10,799 bases of DNA from Bacteroidota bacterium. Lineage in GTDB: Bacteria > Bacteroidota > Bacteroidia > Bacteroidales > VadinHA17. Under the pieces are notes generated by a model. The model did no database searches. It was given only the letters and a program-made list of their open reading frames with translations, and was not told the origin of the DNA. Positions 1-5,851 of the stretch are shown piece after piece (within the stretch, counting starts at the first letter, position 1; every line of letters begins with the position of its first letter). The stretch is taken from NCBI GenBank assembly GCA_012838685.1, contig DUOU01000201.1:1-10799 (forward strand). The letters are read 5' to 3'. Position numbers and translations under genes: made by a program.

Positions 1-260
1 CAAGGCCCCGCCCGGTGTGCTACTCCAATCTGTCAAAGAACAAGGCCCCCGAGGGCCCCGGAACGCGGCCGGCGAAAAAAAACGCCGCGCTTCCCCGGGG
101 AAGAAAAAGGGGCGGTAAAGATAACCATTCTCCCGTTCCCGCGCAACAAAATCGGGACGTTTTTTCGCGGCCCCCGCCATCCCCGAGCCCAAACACGCCG
201 GCCGCGACGCCCGTCCCAAACCCTCCGACCCAAAACTCGGGAACCGAAAGAGGCGCGAAG
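1..260 (-). other. GC-rich structured leader, probably upstream of an rRNA operon
   Basis: No protein gene is credible here; the open frames are low-complexity and P/G/R-rich on both strands. The stretch is far richer in G and C than the rest of the window and is packed with inverted repeats: GGCCC/GGGCC (44-48 / 53-57), CGGCG/CGCCG around an A8 run (70-74 / 83-87), the 14-base palindrome CTTCCCCGGGGAAG (90-103), and three nested arms, GTTCCCG/CGGGAAC (135-141 / 238-244), GGGACG/CGTCCC (154-159 / 212-217) and TCGCGGCC/GGCCGCGA (165-172 / 200-207). Together with the boxA-like element next to it, this is best read as the transcribed leader of a 16S rRNA gene lying to the left on the minus strand. 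That is inference, because no 16S sequence is inside the window. Confidence 0.5.
30..41 (-). promoter_or_regulatory. boxA-like rRNA antitermination element
   Basis: On the minus strand this reads GTTCTTTGACAG followed by ATTGGAG. The core GTTCTTTGACA is the form of boxA found in Bacteroidota rRNA leaders and spacers (E. coli counterpart TGCTCTTTAACA), where Nus factors bind the nascent RNA and prevent premature termination. It points leftwards, so the rRNA genes would lie off the left edge. It is flanked by two copies of CAAGGCCCC (1-9 and 41-49). Confidence 0.6.
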
Positions 261-421
261 ATACCAACCATAAAAATATTTCCAAATATTTTTGGGAAAA
301 TTTTTTGATTAATTTTATTTCTTGATTAACCTACTGTCCAGCAATTCTATAATGGTAGTTTTACTGTGAAGCCCAGAGGCCAAAAAAGCAAATATTTGAA
401 GAAACAGTCCGAAAAACAGAT
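261..421. other. AT-rich intergenic stretch, likely holds the leftward rRNA promoter
   Basis: The composition switches abruptly from GC-rich to AT-rich at about 265. An imperfect inverted repeat TTTCCAAATATTTTTGGGAAA sits at 280-300. On the minus strand several near matches to the Bacteroidota -7 box TAnnTTTG occur (for example TATGGTTG at 272-265 and AATATTTG at 290-283), but none has a well-spaced TTG at -33, so no promoter is assigned. No convincing gene is seen on either strand. Confidence 0.35.
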
Positions 422-454
422 AAAAAAAGAGACTGTTCCCGGAAAAACGGGTCT
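422..454 (-). terminator. Rho-independent terminator of the sugar transferase gene
   Basis: Immediately after the minus-strand stop codon the transcript can form AGA-CCCG-TTTTTC-CGGG-AACAG-TCT, a short bulged hairpin, followed by C and seven T (A run at 422-428 on the plus strand). The stem is short and imperfect, so efficiency is uncertain. A second possible pairing, AACAGTC (403-409) with GACTGTT (431-437), overlaps it. Confidence 0.5.
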
Positions 455-2014
455 TTATTTTGATCTCGCCTGCCTGAACAAAATATTCCATACAGAGACA
501 AAAAAGTATCTAAAATCCGTAAGAATTGGATTCTTGTCGTATGAATCCAGATATTTTATCTCCGAAGCTTGGATCGCCTCCAGATCTTTTGGCATATCAT
601 AATAAAAGGGGGGGATCAGTCCCGGCTTGTACCTAATTCTCCTCTCCCGTACCTTTTCATCGTATAAACCAAAATAATGGCTGCTCAGGGGTCTGACACC
701 CACAAGTTTCAGCTCCCCTTTGAAGAAATTGATAAACATCGGAAACTCGTCCAGCCATATCTTCCTGCAAAACGATCCCAGAGAGGTGACCCTGAAATCA
801 TTATTGAATTTGCCACCTGTCTGTATATCGCTTTGCCTGTAGACATAATCCTGGATGTATTCGGAATAGGGGTGCATTGTCCGCATCTTGAATACCTTTA
901 TTGTAGCCCCATCTTTGCCAATACGCGGCAAAGCGATTATAGGGCTGCCCATATTCTCCTTAATAGGCAAGGGTTCGGTTTTTTTGCTCGCCTCTATGAA
1001 CAACAGATCACCAATAAACCTTTCATTCATTATATCGAACCCCCCCCTGCAGGCTCTTCCCAGGGCCTCTGCCCTTGAAATCACCATATTGGTTCCGTCT
1101 GAAAAAAGCCTGTGCAGTTTCCGGGTATACCTCATCTTTGGAAAGACCCTGTTGAAAATAAAATCGATAAAATAGACCATATAATTGATAACTGGAGGAT
1201 ATTTGTCCAAAATCACCGATTTTCTCTGATTTTTGGTCTCCACGCAATACAAAAACAGTCCGCCGGTCTCAAGTTTAGCGTTGACAGCGTTAATAAATTG
1301 ATCCAACCTCCGGATATCGTTTATTTTATGAAGGTTTATGATGCCTTTATATACCTTTTGGGGCAGTGTTTTTATATTAAAAAGATTGACAGTGGACATC
1401 ACCGCGATACCATCGGTTAGCTTTGACCCTATCATATTAATAATATCCAACGCTGTCTCCCTCCCCAATTCACTCTCTATTGTATCAATGATTTCCCCGT
1501 CAACCTCTATGTTCTGTTGGATATTGTCGGAGTTTGTCCTGATCTTTTCAACCAGTTCGTATTCGGAGGGCATCGACTTATGGCGTATATACGACTCTTC
1601 CAGGGTGTCGCTCAACTGTGCTTTTCTAAACAAAAAAATGAGACTTCCCGTTATCAGTTCAAAAACTGTGGCCACCAAAACAGTTCCAAATACCATAATC
1701 CTCGATAAATCCAGCTCACCCGATCCGAACAGAATTATCATGGTCGCCCCAAAAGAGATCAGGTTCGAGATTACCACCTTTATAAAATAAGAGGTATAAT
1801 TTTTTGCTTTCCTGCCCGGAGCTTTTCCATTGATGAGAGAGGTCAGCAACCAAATTGAGGCCAAAACCAGGAAATAGAGGAGATGGGAGGCTATATAGGT
1901 GCGAACAGATGACTGCTTGTACCACGCCATCAAAACAAAAGCGACAAACAGCAATACCAGATCAGTGATATAAAATAGTAGATATCCCGCCTTTTTTCTG
2001 TCCATATTGTTCAT
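455..2014 (-). CDS. Polyprenyl-phosphate sugar-1-phosphate transferase (bacterial sugar transferase family)
   Basis: This 519-residue membrane enzyme likely transfers a sugar-1-phosphate from a nucleotide sugar to undecaprenyl phosphate, starting surface glycan (capsule, O-antigen or exopolysaccharide) synthesis at the inner membrane. About four hydrophobic helices lie at residues 11-30, 43-60, 75-97 and 105-129. The C-terminal part has the bacterial sugar transferase signature: RIGKDG (364-369), KMRTMHPYSEY (376-386), the catalytic Asp-Glu pair in WLDEFPMFIN (D422, E423) and LVGVRP (437-442), then KPGLIPPF. Between membrane part and catalytic part is a roughly 200-residue soluble insert containing NLHKINDIRRLDQF and a GGLFLYCVET strand, resembling a class I methyltransferase fold but without a clear SAM-binding glycine loop. 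As I recall, this architecture is common in Bacteroidota. The start at Met1 is preceded by a good promoter; Met4 (2005) is an alternative. The sugar specificity cannot be read from the sequence. The gene is transcribed divergently from purD. Confidence 0.9.
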   Translation of the reverse strand: MNNMDRKKAGYLLFYITDLVLLFVAFVLMAWYKQSSVRTYIASHLLYFLVLASIWLLTSLINGKAPGRKAKNYTSYFIKVVISNLISFGATMIILFGSGELDLSRIMVFGTVLVATVFELITGSLIFLFRKAQLSDTLEESYIRHKSMPSEYELVEKIRTNSDNIQQNIEVDGEIIDTIESELGRETALDIINMIGSKLTDGIAVMSTVNLFNIKTLPQKVYKGIINLHKINDIRRLDQFINAVNAKLETGGLFLYCVETKNQRKSVILDKYPPVINYMVYFIDFIFNRVFPKMRYTRKLHRLFSDGTNMVISRAEALGRACRGGFDIMNERFIGDLLFIEASKKTEPLPIKENMGSPIIALPRIGKDGATIKVFKMRTMHPYSEYIQDYVYRQSDIQTGGKFNNDFRVTSLGSFCRKIWLDEFPMFINFFKGELKLVGVRPLSSHYFGLYDEKVRERRIRYKPGLIPPFYYDMPKDLEAIQASEIKYLDSYDKNPILTDFRYFFVSVWNILFRQARSK

Positions 2015-2027
2015 TGATATTGGGACG

Positions 2028-2059
2028 CAAAGTTATAATTTATTGATAAAAAGCCGCAA
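2028..2059 (-). promoter_or_regulatory. Promoter of the sugar transferase gene
   Basis: On the minus strand TTG (2059-2057), a 21-base spacer and TAACTTTG (2035-2028) match the Bacteroidota primary sigma factor pattern TTG / TAnnTTTG. The expected transcript start is near 2022, giving a leader of only about 8 bases before the ATG at 2014. Confidence 0.6.
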
Positions 2060-2112
2060 GAATATGTTTTAACCGAAAATTACCTTACAATTGGCGGCAA
2101 ACTGATCAAAAA

Positions 2113-2144
2113 TTGCCCAAATTAATGAATAAGTGTTACTTTTG
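2113..2144 (+). promoter_or_regulatory. Promoter of the purD operon
   Basis: TTG (2113-2115), a 21-base spacer and TACTTTTG (2137-2144) match the Bacteroidota TTG / TAnnTTTG pattern exactly. The transcript should begin near 2150. This rules out the in-frame TTG at 2113 as the translation start of purD, because that codon would be the -33 element itself. No PurR-like operator or riboswitch fold is apparent in the short leader. Confidence 0.6.
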
Positions 2145-2163
2145 GAAAGCAAAAAATAAACGA

Positions 2164-3447
2164 ATGAATATCCTGGTAATTGGTTCCGGAGGACGAGAGC
2201 ACGCCTTTGTCTGGAAATTGGCGCAAAGCAAAAAAATTGATCATATTTACATCTGTCCGGGGAACGCCGGCACGGGTGGAATAGGCACCAATCTTTCCAT
2301 AGAAGTAAATGATTTTCGCGGCATTAAACAGGCGGTTATCGATTACAATATAAAGATGGTAGTGGTAGGTCCGGAGATACCTTTGGTTGGGGGGATACAT
2401 GACTTTTTCCTGAACGACGACATATTAAGGGAGATACCGGTGATAGGTCCCACCAAGAGGGGCGCGATGCTGGAGGGCAGCAAAAAGTTCGCCAAGGAGT
2501 TCATGGCCAGGCACTCTATACCAACAGCCGCATATAAAAGCTTTTCGCCGAACGAGATTCCGGAGGCGTATGAGTTCATGAAAAGCCTTGACCCGCCATA
2601 TGTTATAAAAGCCGACGGCCTGGCCGCCGGAAAAGGGGTCCTGATACTGGATGATATTGAGAAGGCGAAAATTGAGATCGAAACAATCTTTGGCGGCAAG
2701 TTCGGTACCGCCGGCGATCTGATAGTCATTGAGGAGTTTCTCCCGGGCATAGAGTTATCCGTTTTTGTCATAACTGACGGAAAAACATATAAACTTCTTC
2801 CCGAGGCGAAAGATTACAAAAGAATTGGCGAAGGTGATACCGGTCTGAACACCGGCGGCATGGGAGCCGTATCACCCGTAATGTTCGCCGACGAACCGTT
2901 CATTGCCAAGGTAACGGACAGAATCATCAAACCCACGATAAATGGGCTTAAAGAAGAGGGGATTGATTATAAAGGGTTTATCTTCTTTGGGCTTATAAAT
3001 GTAAAGGGAGATCCCTATGTCATCGAGTATAATGTCAGGATGGGCGATCCGGAAACGGAAGTAGTTATCCCCCGAATAAAGTCGGATCTCTTTGATCTTC
3101 TGGAGGGTGTGGCCGAGGGGAATCTCGAGAAAAAAAGAGTCGAGGTGGACAATCGTTTCGCGACCACTGTGATGATGGTTTCCGGGGGGTATCCCGGGGA
3201 TTACGAAAAGGGGAAGGAAATTTTTGGCTTGGAACAGACAGATAAACTTAATTCCGTGGTTTTTCATGCCGGCACGAAACAGTCGGGCTCCAGGATAGTT
3301 TCATCCGGAGGAAGAGTGCTTTCCGTAACCGCCTGGGGCGACACTCTCGACGATTCTTTGAGAGAATCCTATAAGAACATAAAAATGATCTCTTTTGAAA
3401 ACAGTTACTACAGAAAAGATATAGGCTTTGATTTTGACCGTAGATGA
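2164..3447 (+). CDS. purD: Phosphoribosylamine-glycine ligase (GAR synthetase)
   Basis: PurD joins glycine to 5-phosphoribosylamine using ATP, giving glycinamide ribonucleotide, the second step of de novo purine synthesis in the cytoplasm (EC 6.3.4.13). From the ATG at 2164 the protein has 427 residues, the usual family length. It starts with the N-domain loop GSGGREHA (7-14), followed by the ATP-grasp motifs KADGLAAGKGV (149-159), EEFLPGIELS (190-199), NTGGMGAVSP (229-238) and the metal/ATP site EYNVRMGDPETE (288-299), and ends with the C-domain segments GGYPGDYEKG (341-350) and GGRV (382-385). All key segments are intact. The frame is open back to a TTG at 2113, but the first 17 codons do not resemble PurD and overlap the promoter, so ATG 2164 is chosen. 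The stop overlaps the next start (ATGA, 4 bases), suggesting translational coupling with the membrane protein downstream. Confidence 0.97.
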   Translation: MNILVIGSGGREHAFVWKLAQSKKIDHIYICPGNAGTGGIGTNLSIEVNDFRGIKQAVIDYNIKMVVVGPEIPLVGGIHDFFLNDDILREIPVIGPTKRGAMLEGSKKFAKEFMARHSIPTAAYKSFSPNEIPEAYEFMKSLDPPYVIKADGLAAGKGVLILDDIEKAKIEIETIFGGKFGTAGDLIVIEEFLPGIELSVFVITDGKTYKLLPEAKDYKRIGEGDTGLNTGGMGAVSPVMFADEPFIAKVTDRIIKPTINGLKEEGIDYKGFIFFGLINVKGDPYVIEYNVRMGDPETEVVIPRIKSDLFDLLEGVAEGNLEKKRVEVDNRFATTVMMVSGGYPGDYEKGKEIFGLEQTDKLNSVVFHAGTKQSGSRIVSSGGRVLSVTAWGDTLDDSLRESYKNIKMISFENSYYRKDIGFDFDRR

Positions 3448-4442
3448 TCCTGAGATTCTTCAAACGGAACCTGCCCAACAGAATGTTGGTGATATTCATA
3501 TTGCTATCTGTGATGTGGATACCGACATTTTTCAACACCTCGTTGCCGATTGTCACTCCAAAAAATCATATGCCATTGTACGCGTTACTTTACAAATTTA
3601 TCGGAACGGGGGAGATTGTATCGACAATCACTTCGTTTATTATGGTTGTCGTTATCCTGGGCATGATAATATACTTCAACACAAAGGATTTCTTTATCAA
3701 CCAGCGTACTTTATTGCCGGCACTGTTTTATGTGCTTTTAAATGCCATCATACCTTCCAATATGTCGCTTAACCCCGTTTTGCCATCTGTTATATTTCTT
3801 GTGACAGCAATAATACGGATCATGGATTCATATAAAAAACAGGGTGTTGCCAACAACTATTTTGATGCCGGCATATTAATAGGTGTAGGGACATTGTTCT
3901 ATGCCAATCTGATTTGGTTCGGACTGCTCCTTTTCATCGGGATTTTCCTGCTCAGGACAGTTACCCTTAAAGAGATCGCGATAGCACTGATCGGTTTGGC
4001 CACTCCATTCCTTATAACCATATCATTCCTTTTTCTGAGCGGATCGGATATTGCCGGGTTTATCGCGACCATTAAGTCCAATCTTTTCATGAAAACCGAA
4101 ATCCCCGGTAATACCCTCTCCTTGTCATCAATTATCGCTTTAGGTTATTGTGGTGTCTTGATTTTGATAAGTATAATCGATCTGGCCGTAAAAATTGACA
4201 TGAAGAAAAACCGTACCAGGAACACCTTCTATCTCTTTTTATGGGTGTTGATAATATCTATACTGCTCTTTTTTCTCCTAAAGACTGTCTCCTTTGAGAT
4301 AATGTGGATAGCTACCGTCCCCCTGAGCTTTTTTCTGGGACACTTTTTTATTTACACCAAAAGAAAGGTATTGTCCGATATTTTGATCTATGGGATGGTG
4401 TTTGCCGCTATAATGGTACAACTTTCCCCTTTTATTTCCTGA
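3444..4442 (+). CDS. Polytopic membrane protein, DUF6427-like
   Basis: The 332-residue protein is almost wholly hydrophobic, with roughly nine to ten membrane helices and no signal peptide beyond the first helix. The N-terminus has a short basic stretch (MILRFFKRNLPNR). The most family-like part is YFDAGILIGVGTLFYANLIW followed by LLLFIGIFLLRTVTLKE and IALIGLATPF, which matches my recollection of DUF6427, an uncharacterised Bacteroidota inner-membrane family; this assignment is from memory, not a search. It overlaps purD by 4 bases and is surely co-transcribed with it, yet has no obvious purine-related feature. A link to the divergent sugar transferase and surface glycan export (a Wzy- or Wzx-like role) is conceivable but not supported by any motif. 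Its last 11 bases overlap the end of the convergent gene. Confidence 0.8.
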   Translation: MILRFFKRNLPNRMLVIFILLSVMWIPTFFNTSLPIVTPKNHMPLYALLYKFIGTGEIVSTITSFIMVVVILGMIIYFNTKDFFINQRTLLPALFYVLLNAIIPSNMSLNPVLPSVIFLVTAIIRIMDSYKKQGVANNYFDAGILIGVGTLFYANLIWFGLLLFIGIFLLRTVTLKEIAIALIGLATPFLITISFLFLSGSDIAGFIATIKSNLFMKTEIPGNTLSLSSIIALGYCGVLILISIIDLAVKIDMKKNRTRNTFYLFLWVLIISILLFFLLKTVSFEIMWIATVPLSFFLGHFFIYTKRKVLSDILIYGMVFAAIMVQLSPFIS

Positions 4443-4869
4443 CCATCGACACTACTCCGATGCCCAGGCCGGCTTCTCCCCGATAAAAGTCGTAGCAGAT
4501 CTGGTAAATTCCGCTACGGTTGCAGACAAAATCTATTGAGGAGTATATTTTCCCGCTTTTCTCGTCGTAGGAAGAGAGTACCACACTATTATTCTCGTCC
4601 TTGATCGTTATGATCAACTGGCCCTGTGAGTTGGCATCATTGCACATCGTGAACCTGTATTTGGTGTTTTTCCACAGGGACATCCGCTCTTTATATCTTA
4701 ACTCCCCGGTATCGGTACCTTTGCCCAACTGAACCTTAAAATCCTTCAGGTATTTAGCTCCATCACCTATGTTCATTACGCACGATGATACCAAAGGATC
4801 CTGTGATTGCGCGTTAACCAACATACAGGATGAACATGCTACCATAAGGATAAACAATATCTTCTTCAT
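4432..4869 (-). CDS. Small secreted protein with four cysteines, unknown function
   Basis: From Met at 4869 the protein has 145 residues, starting with a clear signal peptide: MKK, a hydrophobic core, and a likely signal peptidase I site after VNA (residue 20). A lipoprotein cleavage at MVAC (C12) is possible but fits the lipobox less well. The mature part appears to be mainly beta strands and carries four cysteines (30, 76, 116, 125), enough for two disulfides in the periplasm. Segments such as KYRFTMCNDANSQGQLII and GIYQICYDFY suggest a small beta-sandwich. An upstream in-frame ATG at 4878 overlaps the preceding gene; the chosen start lies one base after that gene's TAG stop, so the two are translationally coupled. 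It is last in the exporter/lipoprotein block and probably acts with them. I do not recognise a named family. Confidence 0.8.
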   Translation of the reverse strand: MKKILFILMVACSSCMLVNAQSQDPLVSSCVMNIGDGAKYLKDFKVQLGKGTDTGELRYKERMSLWKNTKYRFTMCNDANSQGQLIITIKDENNSVVLSSYDEKSGKIYSSIDFVCNRSGIYQICYDFYRGEAGLGIGVVSMVRK

Positions 4870-4870
4870 A

Positions 4871-5785
4871 CTAGTCATCTGAAATCAGTTTATCTCTAAC
4901 TTTTTTTGTGACCGCTATAATCTCTTCTAACTGTTGATCGGTCATCTCCACTTCGCTTGTCTCGGTTTGCGTCACCACCAAGGCCCCATTGACCTCTTCA
5001 CTTATGGGATCGCCCATGGTAAATGTTATGTTCACGCCCCGAAATGCCGACTTTATCTCCTCAAGATAGTCGCAAACATTTCCAAATTGGGGATCCCTAT
5101 TGCAATAGGGAGCCGCAAGCAACATCAAATCGTTCAAAATAATCTTCTGCTCACCTATCCTGTCCCTCAATATTGGATCAGGATATTCATTTACAACCTG
5201 TGTTGCCAGGTATTGCCCCTCAAGCCATACGCCAATAATCATCAACGCCGAGAGGTGTCCCCTGTCATTGTTCCTCAAATATTCATCTATTTGGGTATAT
5301 GAATCTATGGACAAAAAAAGCAGTGAATCAAGATCATTTTTGTTAAGCGACAACCGTTTTATTGTCTCAAAATCAAAAAACTGTCCCACACTTATCTCTT
5401 CCGACAACTTCTTGATAGAAGATAGCATATTAACCGACGTCCCGGTCATCCCGTACATATTCAGGTAACCAAGATCAGCCCCCAGGATTCCAAGGGCAAG
5501 GGCTTTCTCGTTCGCTGTTGCCCTTTTGTTCGGATCTATTGAAGAGGCAAGATATGAAGATGAAAAGGGTACATCCAGCATCAACAACAGATTGGCCATC
5601 TCCACCGGAGAGGCGATGTTTCTGGATATATCCGCTATCGCTTCGGCGCTCAGTTTCTCTGCCTCCTCCAGAGGGATAGCGTCATTTTCGGGGAAGAAAA
5701 AATCCCCCGATTTTCTGGAAGTATTTCTGCACGAAAAACCGATAGACAAATATATCAGCAGAATTATCAATAACTTATCTTTCAT
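4871..5785 (-). CDS. Helical envelope lipoprotein, unknown function
   Basis: The 304-residue protein begins with a lysine-bearing n-region, a hydrophobic stretch and IGFSC, giving a likely lipidated Cys at 19. The glycine at -3 is atypical of the lipobox but tolerated in Bacteroidota. The rest is rich in predicted helices, with the segments GADLGYLNMYG (102-112), DRGHLSALMIIGVWLEGQYL (174-193) and a two-cysteine stretch around 228 and 238. I recall similar uncharacterised lipoproteins in other Bacteroidota genomes with the pattern LADL.Y...Y and WLEG.Y, but cannot verify this here. The acidic C-terminal tail ends in a short amphipathic helix. It lies 66 bases downstream of the exporter gene with no terminator between, and one base ahead of the secreted protein gene, so all three are probably one transcript. 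A role as periplasmic or outer-membrane partner of the exporter is inferred from position only. Confidence 0.85.
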   Translation of the reverse strand: MKDKLLIILLIYLSIGFSCRNTSRKSGDFFFPENDAIPLEEAEKLSAEAIADISRNIASPVEMANLLLMLDVPFSSSYLASSIDPNKRATANEKALALGILGADLGYLNMYGMTGTSVNMLSSIKKLSEEISVGQFFDFETIKRLSLNKNDLDSLLFLSIDSYTQIDEYLRNNDRGHLSALMIIGVWLEGQYLATQVVNEYPDPILRDRIGEQKIILNDLMLLAAPYCNRDPQFGNVCDYLEEIKSAFRGVNITFTMGDPISEEVNGALVVTQTETSEVEMTDQQLEEIIAVTKKVRDKLISDD

Positions 5786-5851
5786 CCGTATAAAATATAA
5801 AACTAAAAATCCATTTAACCTAAAATATAATCCGCGACCCCATACACCCCG

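Noticed and set aside
15..308. 97-codon plus-strand open frame and overlapping minus-strand frames in the GC-rich left edge
   Set aside because: Low-complexity P/G/R/K-rich translations, overlapping on both strands, explained by high GC content and inverted repeats; no family resemblance.
677..1078. Plus-strand frames antisense to the sugar transferase (up to about 150 codons)
   Set aside because: Shadows of a strongly conserved coding sequence on the minus strand; no promoter or recognisable domain.
2113..2163. Upstream TTG start for purD
   Set aside because: The added residues lack PurD similarity and the codons lie in the promoter, with the TTG itself as the -33 element.
2343..2771. 142-codon minus-strand frame inside purD
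   Set aside because: Antisense shadow of an intact, motif-complete purD.
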